A stretch of DNA of 64,000 bases. Source: Morella rubra. Its lineage: Eukaryota > Streptophyta > Magnoliopsida > Fagales > Myricaceae. The stretch lies in contig CM025850.1 in NCBI GenBank assembly GCA_003952965.2, positions 23,881,830-23,945,829 of the forward strand, read 5' to 3'. The translations under genes were made by a program, and so were the position numbers. Below, piece after piece: positions 22,842 to 34,431 of the stretch. The notes under the pieces were generated by a model. The model was not told the origin of the DNA. It ran no database searches and saw only the letters and a list, made by a program, of their open reading frames with translations. Position 1 is the stretch's first letter. Each line of letters begins with the position of its first letter.

Positions 22842-25800
22842 TTATTGCCCGGGATTCCCCAAAAGTCGCTCCACTGCAGCATGGACATTCCCAGACGTAG
22901 CGCGCAGCGCCCTGATATTTTCCTGAGTATCAAAGAAACCCATTTCTTGGAGCTGTGAAAGTTGAGTTGCATAGAGTTCTTCCGGGGGTACTACAGAAAT
23001 AAAAGATAAGTATCAGTGGCAAACTAAGAGCTAGATCAAATAAAACTGTGATCAATGAAAGAATTTAACCATTAGGGTTATTTGGAACACTCAAGCTGCC
23101 AGCTCCCAGACCACCGAACATGTTCATCATCAACTCCAGAGCAGCATTATTGGGTGTTCCTGTTGAAGGGAAGAATATCAATTCAATGGAAACTTAGCTG
23201 GGAAGGGAATACAGGACAAAAGAATAAAAAAATACTATAACAACAGCAACTTCTAAACCCTTGTATTCTGAAGTACCTGTAGCCCCACCAGTCTGACCTT
23301 GATCCCTGCGAGAGAGCAGAAAATGATATGTGAGGGGAAGCAGTACATATTAACAAATACTATTCAACCTAATTCAAAGAAACCCCCATATAGAACACAG
23401 GCTAAAAGCCATAGGATACATTGGCGGATGGTATATTTGTCAAGACACAAGAATTGAATCAGTCCAAGTGGATGTGGGTTTGAAGCAGTGGCACGACCAT
23501 ATAAAATATATTGAGAGTCGAAGGTGGTATGTTTGATGCACAAATGACAGAGAAACTGAAATCAGTCAAGGGAATGTGAATAGATCAGTGTCACAACTGG
23601 CAATATAATTGAGATAAAGACATGACCAACAAGTACTAAAGAGTTAATTCCTAGATAAGTATCAAAAGAGTAAAACTCATTAAATGCATATAATATTCAG
23701 AACCGACAGGAATTAATCACCACACGAAGAAATTCACAAAATTCATAGTAGTAAAGCCCTGATGTCTAACTAATCATCAGGAAAATAACTATGATAAATT
23801 CACCGTGTATCAGTACTGGCAGTGGGGGGGAACTTATGAGCCCCTATCGGAACTTTGCAGCAAGCAAACTAATAGCACTACTCAAGTAACTGATGTCTAA
23901 CTAATCACTTACTGGGTTGACTGTCGTTGATTGAGCCGAGACAGAAGTGACTGCTGTAAAGCTAGCATTTGCTGCAAGAGAAGCGGAGAAAGGAGCAAAA
24001 GAAGGTCAAATACAGGGTGATCACAACTAAACTTCAGGGTACAAATAATTGTGAGCAAGATTTCCGAACACAATCAATCTCAACCTTCTTACCAGCCAGA
24101 ACATGTTATCAAAAATTGTTGTTGGCCACCAAGACAATGACTTAGAACTCAATCCCAATATTAAATGGAGTCAACAACTTCTTTTGAAGATATAACATAG
24201 AAATAATATGAATACATCTTGCAGACAGTGAGATTGAGACCATAAGCAAAAACGTATACCTGCATTGTCTCTGGGTTAGTTAACTGACGTAGAAGATCTG
24301 GGTTTTGCATCATCTCTCTCAATTGAGGATTCATATCAAACATGCCACGAAGTTGCGGGTTGAGACTGAGAATCTAAAATTCAGAGAAAGTATTAAATAC
24401 ACGAAAGAGCCCCAAGTCTAAAATATAATCTATTTCAGCTAAGATAATATTCCTAGTTGTAGTACCTGATTCATATATTGGGGATTAGAGAGCAAGCTCT
24501 GCATCATCTGGGATACTGCCGGATTTTGCAAAAACTGATTCAGTCCAGCAGCATCTGGGACACCATTAACCATGTGTTCCATATCAGGAAGCCCAAGCCC
24601 TCCAAGACCACCGATACCAGGTGCCCTTGTATCCCCAGCAGGATTTGGCCTTGTAGTTGTTGTCTGAGTACCTCCTGACATTTTGTGCATTAATAATATG
24701 GGGTTTATCATTAGTACCTTCAATTACAAGTCTAACATCTTCAAACTACACCAAAAAAAGATTGACATAAAAGCATTGACTTTATTCTAGGAAAGTAAGA
24801 TATTCTTGTCTACATAATTATCCAGCTTAACCAAGTACACATTCAGGCAATTAAATCTTCTTGCAATACTTTAACTTTGTGCACAAACGACAGAGGATAG
24901 ATCCAACAACAGAGCATTTGAGATTGGTCAAAGAAGATACATGTACCACATAGATAACTGCAGATGGATCTTCATACAACTACATTGCGTAGCATTGGCA
25001 AGTAATGTATTAGTATATGACATTCCATAGACTTTTTGGGACATCAGAACTACGTTTTTTACTTCAAAGCTTCAGCCCCTTTTTTGATAATCAACAACAG
25101 GCCTCTCAGTTATTTGTTGATTTTCTTTTCTAGAACGTTAGTGAGTGCATAGGAATATCAAAGCTGGAACATAGAAGCTTTGAAAGAGTCAGGAACGGCA
25201 AAGCTTACCGATTGTATTGCTCCAAGGGTTTGGAAGTGGGTTTGTATTCGGAGAAGTAAGCCCTGAAGTTGTGTCAGAACCAGTAGTAGAGGGGGAATTA
25301 GTAGCATCCCCGACCTGTGCCCCACCTTGTGTCCCAACTTGGTTTCCCAGAAGTGCTGCAAACGGGTTTGAATTCAAATCATTTCCCGTGTTTCCACCCA
25401 TTGTTGTAGCATTCAAAAATGGTTCCTGGACATTTTCATACATTCGTCTGAGCATGTTAAAGCCCTCGGGGGAGGCTTCAATGTTGCTCATCGCCCTGTC
25501 AGTGTTTCGCATCATTTCACGCATGAGCTCAGGGTTCCTTGCAGCTTCTATCGTCTGTCGGAGAATCCCAGGGTCATTAAGTACGTGAGCAAGTTCTGGA
25601 TTCCGGTCAATGATCTCACGCATCTGAGGATTGCTCATAATCAAGCTACGCATCAAGTCGGGGTTGTTCATCAGGCTCTGAATAGCAGGCATGTTCATTA
25701 TTTCCCTCATCATGTTTGGGTTCTGCGTCAGTTGTTGCTGAACTTGTTCAAACTCCGGAAGCCCAGCTCCAAACAAACCAGATGCTTCTCCACTTCCGAG

Positions 25801-27075
25801 CGCATGAAAACCCAGTCCAGGAAATAAAGGCGAACCAAGACCAGCATTTCCCAAGCCCCCACCTTCATTCGAACCAACACCCCGAGTAACACCTGGTGTA
25901 TTGTTGGGACTTTCAGAATTACCAGTAGCAATGGCATTTGCAGCAGCAGGTGTTGATGCAGCTGAAGCAAACCCACGAACCATGTGAACGGTGTGTTCCG
26001 CCTGCAAACCTTCAACAAAAAACAAATTGCAAAAAGTAAGGGGGGGAAAGAATTGAACTCAGGCGAACTTGTTTAATGATTTCCCTGTACAAGCTACTGT
26101 AAATAACACTCAAATAAATTACTAAGAAAATCAAGTAGTTTTGTTGTGTGAATCAAACACATACACACAGGCAGAAAAGAAAAGAATCAATCACAATAAA
26201 TAAGTTTGACGAAATACAAGACATTGGTGACTCCACCAACTGTTTCGCCCTCATTCTCCCTCCACAAGAAAATTGGTACATGAAATATCCGAAATATCAT
26301 CAATGTCAAGAACTACGCTTCTATCATTCACCAGTCTAGTTGAAATATTCCAGACCACGCAAATACATATGGACTTCAAAAGCATCGGAATACGCAGGAT
26401 AACCTGGTACCCTCTATGGTATACTAGAATTGAATGCCTCTGAATATAGCCACCTTTCAACAAACTTCAAAAGCTCCAAGAGTTTCACAAAGCTCATTAA
26501 GAAACCAAGCCAACCCAATGAAAACAAGCATTAGCGGCTCAACGAATCCACTTCCATTTTCCTACCACAGCCCGCCTTCTCCAATCTCCAGAACCCAGTG
26601 ACTAAAACTAAATGCTCGGCAATTTTCAGCGAACGAAAAAGTAATTGACGGGATCCGATACAAGAAAAAGTTGAAATCAAATTTCAAATTCAGATGATTA
26701 TCGCAGGCTAAAGACACAAATTAAGCTCATCCATTCAGCCTAAATCTCACGAAAATTGCGACCTCTAATAAAATTAAACTAAAATTACAAAACAAAAAAA
26801 AAGTTCATCGGCGTAGCGAAATGGAGGCACGTACCATAGCTCTCTAGGGTTTGGTCGTCCTTCAAGATTCGACCTTTGTAAATCAATCTCTGCTGATCAG
26901 GTGGGACATCGCAATTCTGAGCCAGAGCCGCTTTGAATGCGGTAACCGAGGACTCGAGGCTCGTCCTCACCGTAAACTTCGACCCGTTGGAACACCGGAT
27001 ATTGATCACCACCACTTGTTCTTCTTCACCACCGCCACTGACTTTTGGCTCGCTCGAATTACCGTCGGCCCCCAT
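22842..27075 (-). CDS. DSK2: DSK2-like ubiquitin receptor (plant ubiquilin)
   Basis: Shuttle factor that binds ubiquitinated proteins and carries them to the proteasome; in plants DSK2 also links to autophagy. Eight exons join in frame: 26835-27075, 25209-26009, 24466-24674, 24260-24373, 23913-23971, 23277-23305, 23070-23159 and 22842-22990, giving 563 residues. Arabidopsis DSK2a/b are 538-551 as I recall. Visible parts are an N-terminal ubiquitin-like domain (about 21-94, with [20 protein letters not shown]), STI1-like Asn/Met/Pro repeats ([18 protein letters not shown] and later [20 protein letters not shown]), and a C-terminal UBA domain with the MGF loop ([18 protein letters not shown]) ending near 560. 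The third exon carries a Gly-rich linker. The start is the first ATG after a leader with a telomere-like box. The gene looks complete. Confidence 0.95.
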
Positions 27076-27108
27076 AGTAATGGATCGTGCAAGAAAACAA
27101 AAGCGAAT

Positions 27109-27124
27109 ACCCTAACCCTAAACC
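27109..27124 (+). promoter_or_regulatory. telo-box in the DSK2 leader
   Basis: ACCCTAACCCTAAACC, two telomere-type units, lies about 35 bases upstream of the DSK2 start codon. Short telo-boxes are common in promoters and leaders of plant housekeeping genes, so a regulatory role is plausible but unproven. Confidence 0.45.
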
Positions 27125-27330
27125 TAGAAAAACCAAAGTGAATCAAAAGCCTCCAAATCGATATGTTTGTGTCTGTGTTCGCAGAAGAGAATTGTAATAT
27201 CGAACGAAAGTTCTTTTCATAGGTTAGTGATTATATGAAAACAAAATTGAAGGACAATAAAAAAATTACAAAACAAATCAAAAAGGGGAGTTTTTTACAA
27301 AAAAGTGATTGGAGAAGATTTGAAGACTGG

Positions 27331-27333
<3 letters not shown>

Positions 27334-27362
<29 letters not shown>
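27334..27362 (+). repeat. GA microsatellite upstream of DSK2
   Basis: Uninterrupted GA repeat of about 14 units, 260 bases upstream of the DSK2 start codon. GA tracts near plant promoters can bind GAGA-type (BBR/BPC) factors; here it may simply be a simple repeat. Confidence 0.8.
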
Positions 27363-27363
<1 letters not shown>

Positions 27364-28307
27364 TTTTTCTCTTTTTTTCTTTTTGATAAGCGAAGCGAGA
27401 GAGAGACTGAGAGAAGTTTTATGTGGATTTGTGTGCCCAATGCGAGAGAATTCTTTTTATATTTTATACTCTTTCTGTCCGAGAAATAAAGAAAATCGAG
27501 ATTCTGTATTGTTTGGTTCGCATATTCTGCGAGCGAGGGACTTTTTTTGTGTTCTGTTCGGATTGATCGGACGGTGGAGAATGGAGATTAGATCTAGACT
27601 TGAAAAGGTAATTCATATTGTAATTAACTAAAATATTTTGTCTTTATTTATATCACTAGTTTCAAGAGGATTTCTAATTCCTTGGATTTATTAAATCGAA
27701 TATTTAATTATGTAACTAAAAAGACTTGTCAAGTTTTTTGTCAAATTAACTCGAAAATCTTGAAAGATCTGATCTACGCAATAGAAGCATTCAATGTGCA
27801 ACATTCACTGTTCATGGAAAATGAGATATATATATATATATATTAATTAAATTGGATGATGTGAGAGCCATTAAATTTTTTATTAAAAGGCTAAACGAAT
27901 TTTTAGCAGCAAAAGTATTTCATCAGACAAGCTAAGCAGAATGAACTTGTTAGAAACGACATGCGTTTGACCAAACGGCATGTGGGACCTCATGTTGTTT
28001 CTATGGATCATCCCGATTAAATTTTCCAAGCCTCTATAGATATGTATGAAAATATTTTTTTTTTAATCTTTTATTTTTTTCTACCAAATAAAAAGGAAAT
28101 TACCAATCAAGCAAAGCTCATAATCGCCAGCCTAATCTCAAAACATAGAGAGATGCAAGTTATGTACAGAGAAAGGTCTCTACATTTCTTTGTATGTTTG
28201 AATCCCAAGTCATGATTATATAAAAGAAAGCACACAGCTTGAAATTCATGTATGCTTCCCATAGCCATAACTTGGTGCTACTCGAAAAAACAAAAGAAAG
28301 GGAAAGT
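27363..28307. other. spacer between DSK2 and the U-box gene
   Basis: Contains the upstream DNA of DSK2 and the likely 3' untranslated region of the U-box gene, both on the minus strand. A short TA repeat lies near 27826-27842. No further gene is recognised. Confidence 0.5.
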
Positions 28308-31300
28308 TCAGGGGATGTGTTCGCACTTGCTCATGTGATTCAGAAGGGAATTTGCTTTTCTTTGGGCTCTATTTGTTCCGGTTCTTGCAATCTCTACCAA
28401 GTGCTCGTACACACCATATTGAAGTGCAGCTAAGACCAAAGAAGAGTTATTTAAGCCCAGCTCTAGCAGGACTGATGTAGCACATTCCTTGTTCTTGGGG
28501 GTACCGCTTCTGATAATCTCGACGAGAGTTTCAACAAAAGACAGCTTTCCAATCTCATTTTGGCCCTCCGGATGAGATGCAAGGAGTAACAAAATAGAGA
28601 GGGCTTCATCAATCATGCCCAGGTTCTTATCCTCCAGCAAATGGAGCAGTGGGGGTATAATACCCGCCTGAATGGCCCTGAACTTGTTAGCTTGGTTTAA
28701 AGACAGGTTAAATAATGCAGTAGCAGCATCCTTTTTACCTCTGATTGTCCCATGCTGCAAAAGACCCACCAAGGGAGGGACTCCATTCAATGTGCCCACC
28801 AGTTCTTTGTTCTCGTCAAGCATGGACAAGCTAAATAAGGCAGCAGCAGAATTCTCTCTGGCCTTATCTGTTCCATTCTGCAGGATTTCAATTATTGAAG
28901 GAATAGCTCCTTCTCTAGCTATGATTCTTTTGTTTGCTTCATCGATTGACAGGTTCAAAAGAGCTGTCACGGTCTGTTCTTGGATCTTGGAATGTGGATG
29001 GGACAGGAGCTGAACCAAAGGAGGGATTCCTCCACTATCCGCTATTAACACCCGGTTATCAGGGTTCTCTTTGGAGTGCATGCGGATCTTCACAATGGCC
29101 TCTCTTTGCACATCCAGCTGACAAGAGGATAGATTTTGGACCAGGAGAGAGATTTCCTTCAGGAGTTCAGTGGAAGAGCCATGAGAGCCAATGTAAGGGT
29201 CTTTCTTGGGCAGCTCAAAATTGTTCTGCTCACACCATTGCTGAATAAGGTTTTTCAGCGCGAAATTTGGTGCTAGTGACAGATGATCCAAAGTTTGACC
29301 AGTCTTTGGGCAGGTCCGATGATGAGAATCCAGCCATTTACGAATGCTCTCTCTTTCAAATGTCTTTTGAAAACAGCACAGCAGAAAAAAAATTGTATCA
29401 GTTCCAAAGCATGCATGATAAGGTATTATAACTTTAGAACAAACAGGGGTTCTGACTTTGGGGCTCTAGATACAGATTATCTTTCTTCAATGAAAAAATT
29501 TGACCTCTTATTATCGTACTGTGCAGAATCTGTAATGTTTCCATAAAAGTATTTTGCTTGGAACCAGGATGGAAGTTGTTGCTACAACCAGACATCCAAT
29601 GCCATAGGCTAATAACACTTGATAGGGAGTGACAGTGTCACTCAAGCTGATCTTTTGACTTGCAAGTTGTCACTATAGCATTGGAGAAATATACCTCCTC
29701 ACTGCCTGCTTAAGGATAAAGGATGCAGTGTGTCTTCATAAATGGTAAAATTCCAGTGTAAATATAACATGATGAAATTCTTTAACATGATTGATATCTT
29801 ACAAGTAAGAATTATGTTTCTACAATTGTATGTAGGTATGAGGCAGTTTTTCTACATGTGAGAAAGCATGTTTAAAGACTCATATCCAAGCTCTACTAGA
29901 ACACAGTGGCCCACTATGGCTATGATCTATTAAATATATCTCAGGAACCTGAAATATGGACCACTTTAGAGCAGCATTACCAGTTGCTAATTTATTAAAG
30001 ATTTGTCACCCTCGATTATTTTATGCATATTATTAAATAGTTATTTGCAAGTTGAGAATACCTGTCCAGTTGCAACAATAACCGGATCTGTCATGATCTC
30101 TAATGTAATTGGACAGAGGAATTCATGAGGAATTAATGAGGACTGACACCTCTGAAAACTTTTAGATGAAACAGGACCATCAAATGCCATTGTCTCTTCA
30201 ATCCCTGTAATTTGTCTAAACTTGCCCAGAAGATCTATTATTTGCTGGATGTTCTCAGCATTATGCCCACCTCTTTCCTTGAATAGTTTTCTAACAGCCA
30301 GTGTCTCCTCATTCAAGTCGGTAATCGTGTGTAGATCCAACTTGATTGCCAGTCTTTCCAGTATGGCACTGTCTGCATTCCTGTCATCCTTTTTGGAGAA
30401 CACAACCATCATATCCATTGCCAGTTCTATATCTTGTGTATCTGTTCTTCTTTTTGCTCTTTTAAGTTGCATTCGCATTAACTCAACCTAAAGCAGATTC
30501 GTAAAGCAAAAATTGAGAAAATGAGAATCTCAAGGAAATCTTAGAAAGCAATTGGAAAGGTTTAAACATGTTTTCACTGTGAAGAAAATCAAAGACCACC
30601 TTTTCATGTTTAAGACAAAATCGTACTAGCATGTTCCAAAGCATTCTATCCCACCAGGTCACCATCAATCATTACACACCCATCTGCAAACCACCTACGA
30701 AGAATGTGCTTTTATTTTGTAAAAATTGGTCTCTCTTCATGGTAGTTAACATGATCTCACACGAACTCGTCAACAAACACTTATCTGATAATACAGATTC
30801 CTTCTCATAAAGTTTTTTATTTTTCTAAAGAATCAACTCTCAGTGAGAGCACAACCAATAAGCTTAGAGATTTCCTCAAAATGCTATCCTATCTAAGCAT
30901 CATCATGTCAACCAAACCGATGGCTAAATCATCCAGTTACTCAGCATCTATTATGAGATTTAAAGAAAATAACTCTTACCAAGTCTGAAAGCGACACTAT
31001 CACTACCGTATCTAGAAGAAGTACACTTGATTTATAGCAGTTGGTATTAGTCAGTTCGTGTACAAGAAATGATAACCAAAGTGAGCACTTCTTCTTTTTT
31101 TTCGCTGAACTGAAGAGTGGAAGGGGGTGACCAACGTAGCCAACTCTCCCTGGCCGTGACCATAAGAACTCTCACTTACTGCAGAATGTTCAAATTGAGC
31201 CATTGCTTGTGGAAAAGCCAAGCACATATAGGAACCAGAGTCTAAGCATTAAATGTCACTACATTGTCGAAATCAACCTCTAACACCAGTTGATCTAACC

Positions 31301-31930
31301 AAGAGACACCTCAATAACTAGTAAAAGAGACGCCAAAGTACAGTACAACAAAAAAAAAAAAAAGGAGAAAGAAAGAAAGAAGGATAGAAGACGAAGCACC
31401 TGCTCTTGCACTTCGACTGAGATCCCGAGCTCATGGTAAGGCATACCATCCAAAGCCTGATCTAATTTGTCATAAACAGCATGGAATCTACTCATTACTG
31501 CCTCACTTTCCAATGCCTAAGAAGTCCAAAACAGCTACTGTTAAATTACACATGGACAAAAGACAGGACCCGCCTGACAAAAATGGGAAACAGAAACAAA
31601 AGGCAGAGAGAGAGAGAGAGCACTGACCAAGTAAATCTTGCTTCCACAGTTGCAATGCTTCAGCAACTTCTTTGCCGCAAGAATTGCTTTCCTAAAATTA
31701 GCCAAACAATTGAAAGCTTCACCAGAAACCAACGAACCAAGCTCCCTTATTTCCTCCAGAAGAGGCACCAAAAGCTTCAACCTTCTAACCATACACAAGC
31801 ACTCCTTCCTCTGCGTTTTGCGGTACCCTGCGTACGACCCGACGGTCTCAATCACTTCCATCAATTCCTTAACCACATCCATCGTATCTCCACCTTTAGA
31901 TGAAACTGATACATTCATCTGCCTCTCCAT
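28308..31930 (-). CDS. PUB15: U-box/ARM-repeat E3 ubiquitin ligase, PUB15-like
   Basis: Transfers ubiquitin from an E2 to a target; the U-box binds the E2 and ARM repeats bind substrate. Four exons join in frame: 31628-31930, 31400-31516, 30062-30487 and 28308-29363, giving 633 residues. Order of parts: N-terminal helical UND domain typical of plant PUB-ARM proteins (about 1-240, with [15 protein letters not shown]), a U-box split between exons 3 and 4 ([19 protein letters not shown], then [11 protein letters not shown] and TCPKTGQ), and about six ARM repeats (for example [19 protein letters not shown] and [20 protein letters not shown]). The ARM region resembles Arabidopsis PUB15 (At5g42340) more than PUB13/14 as I recall them. 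The start is the first ATG of exon 1. No breaks. The symbol is by resemblance, not proven orthology. Confidence 0.92.
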
Positions 31931-33815
31931 AATGTTCGCACTCTAGCCAGCAAACTAAGCTCACTAGCAAAAGTTCTGAATGGGGTCTTGGAAATGTCTC
32001 TGTCTCCACCGGAAGGTTGTTATTTTACCCAAGAAAACAAAAGGGGGTGTGGCAGTATTAAAAAAGACATAGATGGAGGTGTTGTCATGTTCTGAGCTGC
32101 GGGTGTGGGATTTCTTTTTCATTATTACTTTTTTTTGCAGTTATTTTGGTTAGTCTGCTCGGCGGGTTTTGTGGTTTCTAAAGATAGGAAAGTGTTTGAA
32201 AAACAGTTACTACGTCTTACGTGGGGCGGGTTAACGCGGTTTTCTTTGACAATGTCGACGCGTCTTCACGTGCACTCCATTGCCAAATGCCCCCACCCCG
32301 CTCTTTCCTTTTGTTCTTCTCCGTGCTTTGTTTTGAGTCGACTTCCTTCGCTACCGTCTTGCTGCTTTTACTCTGCGAAAGAAATGGGTCCTCTTCTTGT
32401 CTCCTTCGTCCCCCTTTTATGTTTTTTTTTTTTTTTTTTCTGTAGGATTTCCGGGACCAGGAGATCTACGAGGAGCCTCTGTTTTCCTTAGGGTAAAAGT
32501 AAAAGTAAATTGTTTAAGGTATGGCGATTAAGAAAGTGTAGTTGGAATCAAACTATCCTCTGACCGTCGTAAATGAATCTCTCTATTTGCTCTTGTTTGT
32601 TCTTCTTTAAATAGATAATTTAAGAGCAAAACTAGCGTCTATTTTTGTCATTTGACCCTATGACCAACCCGCGCCACTGCTATTTACTCTCGAGGATAAA
32701 TATATTTGTCACTCGTAAATTAGAGAGAGTTTACCTTGTATCATTTAATTACTAATTTTATACACCTTACATCTTCCATAAAAAATTTTCATCAAATTGA
32801 ACGAGTATGACTATATATATTCACATCCGATGGATTGTTAAAGATGAAGTTAAGATTGGAACTTAGGAAGAGTCCGTTACACCAAAAACAAATCTTAAGA
32901 GGGGAGGGGGGCAAAAAGTAAAAAAATAGAAGAAAAGCATTAAAATGCAATTTTGTTAAAGGGATTTTTTTTCTTATGGTGTTTATTTATAACCTATTAG
33001 ACAATCAAACACCACCTCGAGACTTCAACTCCTGCTTGGTCAATCTCTCCAAGTTGGCTTCCTTTTTTGTATAAGCCTCTCCAAGTTGGCTTTCGACTGC
33101 AAATGCTGTACCTGCTGGATCTCCTATACAATCAAAGTCTCATCAATTCGTTGCCGCGTAGCCCAGCTGCATCCATTATCCCTTGGGTTTGGATGTTGGA
33201 CTAAATGGGTCACATTTGCACCGTCCAAGGGGTCTGTCTTGACCATGACTCCTGCACAAAGAGGCAAGTCTTGCGTCTGTAATTTATAAGTCTTTGTAGG
33301 GTCACCAATTAAAGAAAAAAAATCCCAAATGCTTTATGTATGCCAACTCAAGTTGTTTATCGGGTCTTAAGTCTACTGGGTCCAGATTGCATGAACCCGC
33401 AAAGTTCAGGCTTTCCCAAGGTCATAAGCCGGTCGATTACCTTGTTGATTTGATCGCTATGAGAGTAAAAAAATGGGTTTTTTTTTTTTTTTTCCCTGTG
33501 TTTCCCAATAAACCTCTTTCATATTTTAGCCTCTCATTCGTGGCAAAATCAACACAACAAAAGCGATTCCATAGAGGGGATGTGTTTCATTGGCACGTGC
33601 CACCAACAATCTCAATGCAAATAAACAATGTGCCACGTGATGGAGAAGCCTCCAGGCTCCAGGAAGCCTCTCAGGCTCTCATCTCTTAGTGCGTAGGAGC
33701 GCACGCACGCACACCATGGTGTTTGATGGGCTTTCAAATTGAAGCTCATCTCCACAAAGAAGGTCTAAATAATATGGCTTTTTTTGGGCCACAAAGAGAT
33801 TTGAAACAAAGCAGC
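31931..33815. other. spacer between the U-box gene and the cyclin
   Basis: Divergent intergenic DNA: the U-box gene starts leftward at 31930 and the cyclin rightward at 34432. It has several T homopolymers (for example near 32425 and 33480) and no recognised exon. Both promoters must lie here and in the following 600 bases. Confidence 0.5.
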
Positions 33816-33818
33816 GTA

Positions 33819-33887
33819 CCGTTAGACAAACCATCGCGACCTTTCATCTTGTTCGGATCAGAGGGTTATTATTTGGTAGCCGTTATT
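33819..33887 (-). promoter_or_regulatory. MSA-like mitotic motifs upstream of the cyclin
   Basis: Read on the minus strand, TCTAACGG occurs at 33819-33826 and AATAACGGCTA at 33877-33887. The plant M-phase activator (MSA) consensus is YCYAACGGYYA, bound by three-repeat MYBs in either orientation. They are 545-613 bases before the ATG; a long leader would place them near the transcription start. Moderate support only. Confidence 0.4.
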
Positions 33888-34431
33888 TTCAAAAACTTGT
33901 GTGGAAACAAGCTCACTGAATTTCTCTTAGAAAAAAAAAAAAAAAAAGCTTCATCAATTACGCTTTTTTCCATTTCTTTCCTTTTATTTCTCCTAGCCAT
34001 TTCCTTTTCCTCTAGTTTTGTATTTCAAAAAAAAAAAAAATAGTAGTGTGTAGAAACAAGCTCTTTCTATGTTGCTTTTCATTTATTTTCCTTTCTTCTG
34101 TTCTTCATAAACAATCACGCACAAGCACACCCCCCTCCTGTTGGGTTCTGTCTTTCTCCCTCCCTCCCTCCCTCTCGAAACTCTCTGGTGATTGAACATC
34201 GAAGCTGAGGGGCACCACGACTTCCTTCTTGGAGGTTTGTAACTTTGTTTTGTTCTGAGAAAAAAGTTCATAGTGTTGTTTTATTTGCCCTTCTATTTTC
34301 TTGTTCCTCTTCTTCTTTTAGATAATGTGGTTTTCATTTTTCCATTTCTGCCATGTATTTCATTGGTTGTTCTAATGTTGCCTTCTAATGGGGTTTAGTT
34401 TTCTTGTGAGTTGATCTTGAAGGTGATTAAG

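Noticed and set aside
27109..27124. Interstitial telomere repeat
   Set aside because: Only two units; better explained as a telo-box in a leader.
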